From: Heloderma charlesbogerti
Taxonomy: Eukaryota; Chordata; Lepidosauria; Squamata; Helodermatidae
Assembly (NCBI GenBank): GCA_026122225.1
Contig: JANEZZ010001860.1
Span: 237,437-301,436, forward strand
Length of the DNA stretch: 64,000 nt
Direction: 5' to 3'
This document shows positions 34,101 to 43,500 of the stretch, one piece after another. The notes beneath the pieces were generated by a model. It made no database searches. It was not told the DNA's origin and was given only the letters and a program-made list of their open reading frames with translations. Position 1 is the first letter of the stretch, and each line of letters opens with the position of its first letter. A program made the translations under genes and the position numbers.

Positions 34101-34871
34101 GCCCTCCAGGCCCACTTCCCGCCCGTGAGGGAGGCGGAGAGCCAGCGGGCCCTGAGTCCTGCCGAGTACGTGGCCATCATCTCTGACGCAGTGAAGATGC
34201 ACAAGAACATCTGCCTGGCCCGCTACTTCCACCTGCTGGAGAAGGACCTGCCGCCACCCGCCTCCGCCAAGCGCCGCTTTGAAGGCTGCTACATCGACGT
34301 CTGGCCGCTCAACCTCCTGCGCCCCAACACGCCCACCTACGTGGACATCTGCAGCCTCTTCCTCCTCCAGATGGCCTGCATCCTCACCATGGTCAGCTCC
34401 TGGAAGGCGGCCCGCCTGCGCATCTTCCTCTGCGTGGAGTCCGGGGACGTGGGCTGGGTCAGCAAGGAGGAGAAGCTGCGGGAGCTGCTGACCAAGCTGC
34501 GGATCAAGGCCACCATCAAGATCGTCACCTGGGACCACGTGGTTGCCCTCCGCAGCTCGCAGCACCCAGACGCTCTGCAGCCACCTGCTTCGGAAGCCCC
34601 AAGCCTTCCTCACAACCCTGAGAAACTGTCGGGGGAGACCTTCCTGAACGCAGCCACCTTCCGGGTGACCGATGAGTACTTGGCCTCCATCAATAGCCTG
34701 CTGCAGCAGCAAGGGGGCCGGACGGCCGTGCGGTTCCTCTACCTCCCCCGGCCCCCCGCAGACACCTCCCAGTACGAGCGCTACCTGGAGCAGCTGGAAG
34801 CCCTGACCTCGGGCCTGGGGCCCACCTTGCTCATCCATGGGCTGACGCCTGTCACCTGTACGGAGCTCTGA
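22139..34871 (+). CDS. SLC12A9: solute carrier family 12 member 9 (cation-chloride cotransporter family)
   Basis: Coding exons: 22139-22358 (exon opens at 22107), 23556-23690, 24332-24463, 24933-25223, 26305-26412, 26607-26718, 27058-27215, 27330-27412, 28019-28143, 28310-28502, 28984-29158, 33061-33207, 33976-34871. Phases join without error into 924 codons plus TGA; human SLC12A9 is about 914 residues. Membrane-domain words include [58 protein letters not shown], and [18 protein letters not shown]12 carriers move chloride with cations. This member has been described as a CCC-interacting protein and more recently as important for lysosomal ion and osmotic balance. The ATG is the first in-frame one, with G at -3. 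Confidence 0.96.
22359..24331 (+). other. SLC12A9 introns 1-2 (coding-exon numbering): content
   Basis: Mostly unique sequence. A half copy of the palindromic MITE (23356-23433, ending ggttggggaaggctg) and a short LINE-type tail (about 24030-24120, containing cccagagagcttcggctatg) are the only repeats I recognise. Confidence 0.5.
24545..24725. repeat. interspersed repeat in an SLC12A9 intron, inverted relative at 28760-28860
   Basis: Words gaagagcttcgagctcaaat and gggaccggcccttgggcaga at 28760-28860 are inverted, diverged counterparts of sequence at 24595-24680 (for example agctccaagctcttcctgcc). They look like copies of a non-autonomous DNA element. Class uncertain. Confidence 0.35.
25252..25366. 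mobile_element. palindromic hAT-like MITE, copy 3
   Basis: Left end CAGCCTTCTCCAACC, right end GGTTGGGGAGCTG. Flanks ccgtggag and ctgtagag match at six of eight positions. It lies 28 bp after the SLC12A9 exon ending at 25223. Confidence 0.75.
25380..26300 (+). other. SLC12A9 intron sequence, mostly unrecognised
   Basis: Contains a run of related words built on caaagcaaaaccaaag (about 25790-25885), forming short direct and inverted repeats. No family recognised. A CT-rich tract at 26265-26290 precedes the acceptor. Confidence 0.4.
29515..29645 (+). mobile_element. SINE/LINE 3' tail
   Basis: Sequence containing gtaagcctgagggcagggac, ttttggctgaagagcggggt and ending in aaataaataaatc, a common reptile repeat terminus. 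Non-coding. Confidence 0.5.
30196..32990 (-). mobile_element. CR1 LINE, 5'-truncated, inside the SLC12A9 intron
   Basis: Antisense to SLC12A9. The left end is the 3' tail (atagaaccatagaatagtag). RT words are on the - strand at 31138-31719 ([33 protein letters not shown]) and an endonuclease at 32478-32980 ([26 protein letters not shown]). Several stops and frameshifts and a loss near 31740 make it inactive. The match stops about 70 bp before the exon at 33061. Confidence 0.88.
33265..33425 (-). mobile_element. tRNA-head SINE
   Basis: Reads ggtttcaggcgggaggcttc, tacctggagatgctgctggg, attgaactgggggccttttg, then ccatggcccctc. This is the reverse complement of the family at 40917. Lies in the last SLC12A9 intron. 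Confidence 0.75.
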
Positions 34872-35440
34872 GGGGCCAAGGCGGGGACGGAAAGCCCGGG
34901 ATGCGGCGGTTTAAGAAAGAGAGGAGGAAACAAGCAGTGCCTCGTCTCTTGAGGGGCAAAGGGTTTGGCGCGAGAAGCGTGCCGTCGGCATTGCAGAGGT
35001 GCCTTTGGGAAAGGGTGGGGCGGGAGGGTGAATGAATGGGGGTCAAGCAAGCCACTTGTTGGGTGAAGGAAGGGCGGGGGCATTTCCCGGGCTCGGTCAG
35101 TCTTCTCTACATTTTCGTGGCCACATGCTGTGGTAGAAGCTTTGGACCGTCGGACTTCATTGGACGAGGCCTGTTTCTCAAGTTTCGGGGGTGCTTCTGT
35201 CCCACTTCCGCTGCGACCTGCTGCATCAGGATCTGTCTGCAACACATCAGCCTGTGGCTCACACGGCCGGTGCCCCTTTGCCCTGGGATTCTGGGGGCCA
35301 CAAATGTTTTGCCCCACCTCCTCAGGGAAAGACGGGTGCTGCCCTCCCAGCTAGAGGCAGCGGGGTGGACTTTTGCTACGCAGCTGCCTATCACGGGGTT
35401 CCCCGATGGCCCCCTTAAATTTGTAGGAGGGCAGTTTGTG

Positions 35441-35446
35441 TATAAA
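35441..35446 (+). terminator. SLC12A9: candidate SLC12A9 polyadenylation signal (variant TATAAA)
   Basis: There is no AATAAA within 1.3 kb after the SLC12A9 stop. TATAAA, a known weaker variant, occurs 570 bp downstream and is followed by a GT-containing stretch. A canonical AATAAA at 36260-36265 lies within the next CpG island and is the alternative. Confidence 0.35.
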
Positions 35447-35584
35447 GTTGAAGTGTCTCTTCCCTGCCCTCTCCCCGGGTTAATTCATGCTGCCTTGGTT
35501 CTAAGGCCCCAACGTAGACGCTGTGTTAGACCTTCCCAGCTCCAGAACAGCTTCTGCATGCGGGCAGTGTGTGCTGTTCACTTA

Positions 35585-35678
35585 AGGCCGCTGTCCTCAA
35601 CCTGCTGCCCTCTGGGCTGGCTGGGAATGGTAGTTGTAGTCCAAGCCAACACAGCTGGAGGACACCAGGCTGGGGAAG
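35585..35678. mobile_element. diverged copy of the palindromic MITE
   Basis: Has ctgtcctcaacctgctgccc on the left, tagttgtagtccaagccaac in the middle and caccaggctggggaaggaag on the right. The ends are damaged. Confidence 0.55.
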
Positions 35679-36059
35679 GAAGGACACTGGGTGAACTCAC
35701 ACAAGCTCCCTCTGGGCAGCAGCTGCCATTGCTCTTCATGACTCGGTTTCCCTCCCAGCTGGACTTCTTTTCCATGGCAAACCTTTTCCGACCAGAGGCC
35801 CGGAATTTCCCCAAAGTCCGCCACACTGGTTGTTTACTCCCCTCTCTCCACGCTCCCCACTTCAGAGTCATTCCTTAGGATTGTGTGTGTGGTGGAGCGG
35901 AAGACACGCCTTCATGAAGTAGTTGCCTGCTCCCTTGGGGTGTCTCCTGCACATGGCCCCAGCCCAGCTAGCCCTGCCTTACCAGCGGTTATGAGAGGGG
36001 GTGCCCCTGCACTGGCAGAGGGCTGCTCCCCACATACTTCCTTAGGCCCCCAAGAAGGT

Positions 36060-37340
36060 GCTTACGCGAATCATCACCCGGCCGGCTCCCACGCTTCCGT
36101 TGTGTGCCGCTAAATGTGCCTCTGCGGGCGGAGAGCCCCCGGAAGAGCGGGGGGGCGGAGCTGCGGCTGCCCCTGCGGGGAGCTGGCGGTGCTCTGCGGG
36201 GGGCACCGCTGGGGGCGGGGGAGGAGCGGCGCGGGTCGTCCCACTGGATGCCCGCGGGCAATAAAGGCGCGCCTTGCCAGAGCGGACGGCGTGGCGCGCA
36301 GCTGCTGGGGCGGGGGCTGCCCGCGACAGCCCTGGCCGGTGTCCCCGGGGCGGGCGGGCGCGGGCCCCGCGCAGGGCTCGGCCGGGCCGCCCTCTCGCGG
36401 CCCGCGCAGGGGCTCGCGGCGCCGGAGGGGCTCGGGCGCGCCGTCCCCCGGCCGGGAGGCGGCGGCGGCTGAGCCCGGCGCCGCGGGCAAGGCCGAGCCA
36501 GAGCGGCGCCGGCCGCGGTGCCCCGCGCTGGAGGGCGGGCGCGCCTCGAGGAGCAGCGCCGCGGAGGAGCGGCGGGCCGCCGGGCGCGCGCCCAAGAGGG
36601 CCGCCGCAGCTCCCGAGGCGAGCGCGCGGCTGCGCTCCGCCCCGCGAGGCGCTGGCGCGGGAGAGCCGCGGGGGCGCGCCTGGCCTGGCCTGGCGGGCCC
36701 CTCCCGGACGGCCCGCTGGGGCGACCTGCGGCTGAGCGCGCTGGGCGCGGCGGCGGGGAGCGGCGCTGGACGCCCGGCTCGCGGCTGGGCGGCGAGGCCG
36801 GGGCCGGGGCGGGCGGCGGCGGGCTGGCGCCTGCTCGGCCGCGCCTCCGGGAGTCGGGCCACCGCTCCGCAAGCCCCGGCCGGGCTGGGAGGCGGCCGCG
36901 AGGAGGCGGAGTGCGGCGAGATGCGCCGGGGCTGCGGGGCGCTGCGGTCTTCGCAGCCCGCCCCGGCTGAAGACAAAAGCAAATGACGGCCTCCGCCCCT
37001 GCTGAAAAGCCCCCGGGCGGGACGCGGCAGCTCCTGTTCCGGTTACGGCCCCCGGCCCGCTCGAAGCACCCGCGCGGCGCGACAGCCGCGCTTGGACGGG
37101 CGCCGCCTGCGGAAGGGCGGGGAGGCGCGGCGGCGCTCCTGGCCGGCGGGCCGTGGCGCAGACTCGCCCCCCGAGCCCCCGCAGGGCAGGGCTGGAACGG
37201 GCGGGTGGGAGCTGCGGGGAAGCAGGTTCGGCCCCGCCTTAGGGGAAGCTTCCCAACGGCAAGAGCTGCTCAACAGCGAAGCAGAGTGCTGCCTCGGGAG
37301 GCGGCGATTTCGACGCAGAGGCTCCACGGCCGTCTGTCAG
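36060..37340. promoter_or_regulatory. second CpG island, possible UFSP1 promoter
   Basis: About 1.3 kb of extreme GC and CpG content, 1.2 kb after SLC12A9 and 2.8 kb before the UFSP1 coding exon. That exon opens with a splice acceptor at 40120-40121, so a 5' UTR exon must lie upstream and this island is a natural candidate. It could instead serve an unseen gene or a divergent transcript. No protein domain is recognisable in the overlapping frames. Confidence 0.5.
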
Positions 37341-38037
37341 GAGCGCTGTAGCTGCATCCTGCATTGCAGATCCTGCGCGGAGCACAGGGGTGGACTAGAT
37401 TATCTCCGAGGCCCTCTCCCACTCTGACTCGTGGACCTTCGGCCTGTGATTTGTGGACATCTCTCTCTCCAAGGGCTGGATTGGTGGGTGATGCAGATTT
37501 TGAGCAGCTGCCAAGATCGGCTTGGCTGACCTTTCATCATATGACTTGCAATTGGGGGTTAAAAACAACAACAAGGGGGGGCATTGAGGAAGGGAGCAAC
37601 ACTAGAGGGACCCTATCTGCGAGAGCGAGGGCGGACAACCTTGCCCGGGATGGCAAGGGGTGGAGGGAAAGGGAGCCAAGTGCAGAGGAGAAATGCCAGC
37701 CTCCCGTGTGCCTGGGCGAGGGCTTGCCAGCATCCTCTTCTAGGTGCCAAGGGGCTTTTCAGAGTGCGAGAGATGCTGGCTGACAAGCCGCTGCCTGTGT
37801 GGCCCTAATCCTTCTACAAGTGTTGTGTGTTCTGCCTGGGTGATGGGCGAGGAGATGCCCTCCTTCGCTTGGCACAACTTGACCTTGCTTTGACATCCCA
37901 GTGCACTGATGACAGACAGAGACCTTGCATCAAGTGCAGCTGTGTGCACCATCCCCACAAGGACAGAAAGGGGGGGGCGTGGAACACAGCCTGTATGTCT
38001 GCTACAAATGGCATCCAGGGCCCTTCATTCTCCAGGC
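37341..38037. other. spacer after the CpG island, nothing recognised
   Basis: Unique-looking sequence with no coding pattern that I can support. Confidence 0.35.
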
Positions 38038-38129
38038 CAGCCTTCCCCAACCCAGTGCCCTCCAGGTGTGGGGGACTGTAACTCCTAGCATCCCCCAGCT
38101 GCTGGAGAGCACCAGGTTGAGGAAGGCTG
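38038..38129. mobile_element. palindromic hAT-like MITE, copy 4
   Basis: Left end CAGCCTTCCCCAACCC, right end GGTTGAGGAAGGCTG. Internal arms gggggactgtaactcctagc and the mirrored half are partly deleted. The flanking octamers match only partly (ctccaggc, ctctgtgg). Confidence 0.7.
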
Positions 38130-38189
38130 CTCTGTGGGCAGAGACTGGGTCACTCTATCCATTGACCATCTCTATGGTAAACTCGGGAC

Positions 38190-38880
38190 AGTAGGAAGAC
38201 ACGACTCTAGCCTTTTTCTCTCTGTATGGATCTTCACTGATCTGGGGTTCTGCTTCTGTCAGGTTGCAGTCAAAGTAAATTCTTTTGATTACCAAGATGA
38301 AACAAAGCCTCTTGTGCAGGAGGACAGTTTATTGATAGAAAATAGGTGCAGAATATAAATGCAAAGAAAGCTCACGCCTCTCCTCAGCCAATGAAGCTGT
38401 CACAACTGATACGTCTATCTGAGACCCCACGACAGACTAGAGGTCATTCCTTGGACCAGCAAAAGTTCTCCAAGGTGGTAGCACGCTTTCCCCCTTAGAG
38501 CGAGACCAAAGCTCAAAGCCTGAGGATTGGATCTTAGAAGCTGCTCTGCTAGATGTCTCCCTCCAACTCCCGAGCTGACAGGCAGTGCCTCTCCCCCTTC
38601 TCAGAAGCTGATCGGCCAGCACGCACACGCACCAAGGTGCTCGAAGCATCATAGGCTGGGAAATCAGTCACCCTTTCCCTGAGAACAGGGCCCCAACATG
38701 GGAGGGGCAGTTTCTCTGCTTGTCTGTGAGAATCAAGGTACGCCACCCTTACCTCTTTCACTTCATGAGATAATCGGGCAAATATAAATTTGTTGACATA
38801 CGGAGCTGTACTCACTTGGAAGTACACTTTCACACCCAACTAAAGGGGTGTGAAAGGCCTGCTTTCACACCCCATAAAGC
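38190..38880 (-). repeat. LTR-like repeat, copy C1
   Basis: Shares an ordered series of words with 57705-58230: tctggggttc, ctgtcagg, gtttattgat/gtttatcagt, atgcaaagaaagctcac, cccccttggagc/cccccttagagc and gtgtgaaaggcct/gtgtgagaggcct. An AATAAA on the - strand (from ttattg near 38330) and the size suggest an LTR, but I could not set the termini or a target duplication. Confidence 0.45.
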
Positions 38881-39197
38881 TGCTGGCTAAACCAAACTAC
38901 ACAGGTTTCTAGGTGGTTACCCACCAGCAGATAGGAATGCTGTGAAGTCCACCTTTTTGCTCACCAACAAGCTCACTGCAGTCTCTCTTGTTCGCATGGA
39001 TCCTTCCAGAACATCCTCCACACACACACATCAAGATGAGGAGAGTGACCTACACCAAAGGACCAGCATGGGTGTAAAGAACCAGAGTGCCTCCATGTTA
39101 CTTTTCTGGTTGGGGGAATGTATTGTTTTATGGCATAGAACAGGAGATTGCTGGTCAGCAAGAGGCCTGGGAAGGGAGGATGCTGGCACCAAGACTT

Positions 39198-39700
39198 TGT
39201 GACACCTGGTAGAAAGGCTAAGCCTGGTTTAACTCACAGATTCAGCCTTGACCGGGGGGGGGGGGATATCTGTAGCCTCAAGGTCGTAAACTACTCAGGC
39301 CCAGAAGGGAGTACTGAACAGCTGCAAGGTGGGAATCCTGCCACCCCTTCTTAGATTCCCTTCGGGAAGGGGGGGGTGAGGGAAGAGTGGCCAAGCCCGG
39401 CCTGGATATGGTATAAAGCTGGGAAGGGCTGTTAGCCCAATGTCCTTTGTTCTCCATCTGGTCTGGAGGAGGAGGGGCGGCTTATGACCGAAGAACCCTT
39501 ACGGCCAGTACATTGCATAGGCCAGTTAGGGTTCCCAACTGTATGATTTTTAGAATTCTTCCAGCTTTCCTCATATTGTACTCTCTCCCCATCCTCTTTC
39601 CCTAACTTGTAAATAAACTATCTACCTCAAATATTTCTGCTGTTCTTTCCCATTGGGGTCAGTGCCGTATCCAGTGAAACCTGAATCTGTGTTACCAAGG
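39198..39700 (+). repeat. possible LTR fragment with promoter-like elements, upstream of UFSP1
   Basis: Contains TATAAA (near 39411), then about 200 bp further an AATAAA (near 39612) and a T-rich stretch, the spacing of an LTR. No TG...CA pair with a duplication was found. It lies 0.4-0.9 kb before the UFSP1 coding exon on the same strand. Any regulatory effect is inference. Confidence 0.3.
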
Positions 39701-40147
39701 TGTTTGTCTGGTCTGAGCTCAAGTTGCTGGTTCGATTCCTGCTTCTTGAGCCCAGGAGGCCATACATCTGGGAGGGTTCTCCAAGTCCCAGGTGGAGGGC
39801 TGCAGAGGTGGGGGCAGCATGTTAAGACGTGGCTGGCAAGAGGTTGCTCTCAGCCTTCCTTCCCAGTGGGCAAACGGCAGAATCCCAGTAATGGCCATAC
39901 ATCCCTATATGCACATGCTGCCATGTGTTCTCCATGCTGGGAATGGTTTGGACACAGTAGGATGCTGGTGGCTTTCAGAAAAGAGCAGAATTACAGTTGT
40001 GTCAGTCAGCTGTGAGTCAGCGCGCCTGGATTTTATGGGGAATCCTGGAATAGGATCAGCCAGAGTCCAATGGGGGAAGCACAGCCTTTCCCTCACACCT
40101 CCCTCCTTCCTTTGTCCACAGGCCTGCCCTCGGCTGCCCTCCGGAGG

Positions 40148-40801
40148 ATGTCGCTGCTCTCCAGCGTCCACCTGGGCCTGCCCTTCCCAGCTCCTCTTCA
40201 GCGTGTGGCACTTGTCTCCGGCTCGTACTGCTATTACCACTATGGCTGCGACGGTGTGGATGACCGGGGTTGGGGCTGTGGCTACCGTACCCTGCAGACG
40301 ATGTGCTCATGGCTGGTGGCGGCTGGCACAGGAGGGGCCGTTTCCCGCCCTGTCCCTTCCCTGAAGGAGATCCAGAACTCCCTGGTGGAGATGGGGGACA
40401 AGCCCCCTTCGTTTGCTGGCTCTCAAGACTGGATTGGCACGGTGGAAGCAGCCCTGTGCCTGGACCATTTCTATGCAGTCCCAGGCAGGCTGGTCCACGT
40501 TTCTTGTGGCCAAAACCTGGAGAAGGAGCTGGAGACGTTGTATGCCCATTTTCTGGGAGGTGGGTCCCCTGTTATGATGGGAGGAGACCGGGACAACTCT
40601 TCCAAGGGGGTGCTGGGCGTCTGCTCTGGTCCAAAAGGACATCACCTTCTGGTTCTCGATCCGCACTGTTATGGTGGAGCAAGCTGTCTTGCAAAGGATG
40701 AATTGCAAGCTAATGGGTGGGTCTCTTGGAGAGAGCTCGGGTCCTTCGAAAGGGGCTCCTTCTACAACCTCTGCTTGCCTCAGTTCAAGACAACAGGATG
40801 A
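40148..40801 (+). CDS. UFSP1: UFM1-specific cysteine protease 1
   Basis: 217 codons in the exon that opens at 40122 (acceptor tttgtccacag). The protein MSLLSSVHLG... carries DDRGWGCGYRTLQ with nucleophile Cys44, Tyr32 of YHYG upstream for the oxyanion hole, and LDPH with Asp171 and His173, the papain-like UFSP triad. The spacing Tyr-12-Cys equals that known for mouse UFSP1, which is also 217 residues. UFSP1 matures the UFM1 precursor and removes UFM1 from some targets. The start is ATG with A at -3; human UFSP1 lacks this ATG and is reported to begin at a CUG. Met82 (MGDKPPS) corresponds to the short human annotation. No introns interrupt the coding region. Confidence 0.95.
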   Translation: MSLLSSVHLGLPFPAPLQRVALVSGSYCYYHYGCDGVDDRGWGCGYRTLQTMCSWLVAAGTGGAVSRPVPSLKEIQNSLVEMGDKPPSFAGSQDWIGTVEAALCLDHFYAVPGRLVHVSCGQNLEKELETLYAHFLGGGSPVMMGGDRDNSSKGVLGVCSGPKGHHLLVLDPHCYGGASCLAKDELQANGWVSWRELGSFERGSFYNLCLPQFKTTG

Positions 40802-40916
40802 CCTGTGGGAAAGGGATTTTTTACAGGAGCTTTCTAAAGCGGAAAGCTGCAGAGCTGTGTGTTCACGTATCGGGAAGGCAACAGGACAACCATGGCTTGT
40901 TTGGGAGCTGTAGGAG

Positions 40917-41105
40917 GGACCCCATCGCAGCGGGTAGAGAACCGGCTTTGTATGCGGAAGGCCAAGGTTCAATCCCTGGCATAGCTTCAGTTTAAAAGGA
41001 CTGGGTACAGGTCATAGGACAAGCCCTTCTCTGCCTGAGACCCTGGCCAGTGGAAAACCCTGGGCCAGAGATCGAGCTGCTCTAAGGCGGCTTCTGACAT
41101 TCTCT
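40917..41105 (+). mobile_element. tRNA-head SINE in the UFSP1 3' UTR
   Basis: Head ends in aaggttcaatccctggcata, with the B-box-like GGTTCAATCC at 40968-40978. The middle has gactgggtacaggtcatagg and ctgagaccctggccag, and the tail ctctaaggcggcttctga. Inserted downstream of the UFSP1 stop and before its polyadenylation signal, so it is probably transcribed in the mRNA. Confidence 0.8.
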
Positions 41106-41132
41106 AACTTGTGAAAAGATTGGTGAAAGGGT

Positions 41133-41138
41133 AATAAA
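41133..41138 (+). terminator. UFSP1: polyadenylation signal for UFSP1
   Basis: AATAAA 330 bp after the UFSP1 stop, followed within 20 bp by the GT-rich stretch gctggtgtgtgtttcttgtg. Confidence 0.75.
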
Positions 41139-41590
41139 AATCATGTTAAAGAAGCTGGTGTGTGTTTCTTGTGTGGTCCCACGCAAGTGGTCCAAAGGGT
41201 GGAGGGGCGGCTTTGTTTCCAGGAAGCATCTCTACAGAGATCGCACAAAGATGCATTCTTCACGAGGGGGCTGTTTCCACCCCCCGTTCCGCTGCAGCAG
41301 CCCTGCAGTGAAGGTATCCATGGAGCCGGGATACAGGCCGGGTTTTGGCACGGAAACGGCCTTGGTCACCCTGTATGATGACCCATGTCGGGAGAGAGAC
41401 GGGCAGTGTGACCTTGTTGATTCTCCTTGATCTCTTGGCGGCTTTCGATACCATCAACCATAGTATCGTTCTGGGACAAATGTCTGAGCAGGGAGTGGGA
41501 GGCACTGTATTGCAGTGGTTTCGCTCCTACTTGGATGGTCGGCTCCAGAAGGTGGTGCTTGGGGAATATTGCTTGGCCCTATGGATTCTC

Positions 41591-41944
41591 TGAGAGGCCG
41601 CGGTGGCTTAGTGGTTAAGACGCTGAACTGCAGACTGGAAGGTCGGCAGGACAGCAGTTCGAGACCCGAGTGCCGTGTGACGGAGTGAGCTCCCATCTTC
41701 AGTCCCAGCTCCTGCCAACCTAGCAGTTCGAAAGCAAGAAACTGCAAGTAGATAAATAGGTACTGCCTCGGCGGGAAAGGTGACAGCGTTCCGTGCACCT
41801 CGGTGTTCAGTCATGCCAGCCACATGACCACGGAAGCGTCTTCGGACAGCGCTGGCTCTTCGGCTTAGAAACGGGGATGAGCACCGGGGATGAGCACCAC
41901 ACCCTAGAGTCGGACACGACTGGTTGGGGACACCTTTACCTTTT
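41591..41944 (+). mobile_element. Sauria-type SINE with Bov-B-like tail
   Basis: A tRNA-like head with A box tggcttagtgg and B box GTTCGAGAC, and a tail agagtcggacacgactgg matching the Bov-B 3' end (compare 48590-48625). It is flanked by an 11-bp target duplication tatggattctc (41580-41590 and 41945-41955). Full length. The host L2 reading continues across the duplication. A 5' half copy lies at 56934-57105. Confidence 0.9.
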
Positions 41945-42662
41945 TATGGATTCTCCAGTATGGGATTCTACAGGGGTCAGTTTTGTCCCCCCATGGTATT
42001 TAACATCTACATGAAACCATTGAGTGTGGTCATCCGAAGTTCTGCAGTGCATTGTCATCAGTTTGCTGACAACACGCAGCTCTATTTCTCCTATTCATCT
42101 TCTTCAGATGAGGCTGTGGATGTGCTAAAACAGTGCCTGGCTGCAACAATGGACTGGATGAGGGCTAATAAACTGAAACTCAATCCGGACAAGATTGAGA
42201 TGCTGTTGGTGGGTGGTTCTTCTGACCGAAGGGAGGGTGCTCAACCTGTTCTGGATGGGGTTGCGCTCCCCCAGAAGGAGCAGGTTCGTAGTTTGGGGGT
42301 TCTCCTTGAGCCAGCTTTCTCACTTGAGGCTCAGGTGGCCTCAGTGGCACAAAGTGCCTTCTACCAACTTCGGTTGGTGGCTCAGCTATGCCCCTATCTG
42401 GACAGGGATAACCTGGCTTCAGTTGTTTATGCTCTGGTAATCTCCAAGTTAGATTCCTGCAATGCACTCTGTGTGGGGCTGCCTTTGAAGACCGTTCAGA
42501 AGCTGTAGCTCGTGCAAAATGCAGAAGCCAGCTTGATAACAGGGACCAGAAGGTCCAAACATATAAGACTGACGATGGGCTGCTTGCAGTGGCTGCCTGT
42601 ATATTTCCAAGCCTGATTCAAGGTGCTGGTTTTAACCTATAAATCCTTACATGGCTTGGAAC

Positions 42663-43103
42663 TGTAGCAGCCATATCGGGGGTCAGACTAAGTAGCCTCA
42701 TGCAGTCTCATGCTTCATGTTCTTGCTGAGCTCTTTCTCCCTTGAATATATTGTTGTAAGCTGACGAGACACAGGAATTCCTTATCTTGTCAAAGGTCAT
42801 ACAATTGTATATCTTGTTCTCTGCTGTTCTCTTCTGTTCTCTCCTTATCATGGCTACCCTATAACCCAGTTCTTGTATTATAAACAATGGTGCTGGGAAA
42901 AGAAATGTTGAGGACTGCAACCCCACGCGGGAGGGGGAGGAGGAGCCGTTTCATATGTGTCACAATGTCTATAAAAACAATGTGCTGATGTATTTCGGGG
43001 CTTCTGGCTCTTTGGAAATGATTCCAGCCTTAAGCCCGCGCGTTAAATAAAGAATCTCTTTTTCCTTCACTCCGTGGTCTCTCTGACTCTGGGTTCTGCA
43101 ACA
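42663..43103 (+). mobile_element. solo LTR, family A, copy 1
   Basis: TGTAGCAGCC ... CTGCAACA, 441 bp, with TATAAAA at 42970-42976 and AATAAA at 43046-43051. Flanked by the 4-bp duplication gaac (42659-42662, 43104-43107). Inserted in the L2 LINE. No internal retroviral sequence. Related to 45415-45832 (shared ggggcttctgg, aagcccgc and ctctttttccttcactccgt). Confidence 0.88.
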
Positions 43104-43500
43104 GAACCACAATATCTGATGGAATGCCTCTCCCAACATAAACCTACCCGTACGCTATGCTCAACATCTATGGCCCTCCCCCAGCTGCTTACTCTGAGGG
43201 AAACTCAGAAGATGGTGACAAGGGAGAGGGCCTTCTTGGTGGTGGCCCCCAAATTATGGAATGATCTACCCGACGAGGCCCACCTGGCGCCAACATTGTT
43301 ACCTTTTCGGCGCCAGGTTAAGACAGAGGCAGTGATGGTTATGGGCCTGTGTTTTTAACCTCCAGTGAATAGCACAGGCTATTCCAGTAAATCAGGAAGC
43401 TAGAAACATAAAGAGAATAGAGACTCTGGAAGGATGAGACTCTCCAGTGGTGGTGACCTGAAAGGTCTGCACAACGTTTGTTTTCTTGCCTGAGATCAAC

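Larger units (their letters stand above)
28984..34871 (+). other. SLC12A9: SLC12A9 C-terminal cytoplasmic-domain exons
   Basis: Exons 28984-29158, 33061-33207 and the unusually long final exon 33976-34871 encode the soluble C-terminal domain. Family signatures are [72 protein letters not shown] and RPPADTSQY, ending TPVTCTEL. The intron between the first two of these exons (3.9 kb) holds a long antisense CR1. Confidence 0.92.
41335..43345 (+). mobile_element. L2-clade LINE, reverse transcriptase part, interrupted
   Basis: RT words LLDLLAAFDTINHSI, YLDGRLQKV, QGSVLSP-like, ADNTQLYF, LNPDKIEML, YALVISKLDSCNAL and VVAPKLWNDLPDE follow one another in the order of L2/CR1-type LINEs. The catalytic FADD box reads FADN (AAC at 42071-42073), and stops occur (for example at 42508). 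It is inactive. A Sauria-type SINE (41591-41944) and a solo LTR (42663-43103) lie inside it. Confidence 0.8.

Noticed and set aside
33639..34838. 399-codon open frame on the - strand
   Set aside because: It is the antisense of the long last SLC12A9 exon, whose + frame is clearly conserved.
36042..36986. Long open frames on both strands (about 276-290 codons)
   Set aside because: Same GC artefact in the second CpG island. Low-complexity Arg/Ala/Gly/Pro composition.
40917..41000. tRNA-like sequence with a B box
   Set aside because: It is the head of a SINE, with a SINE body and tail following. The cloverleaf is not maintained. The same holds for 41591, 56934, 59590 and 62345.
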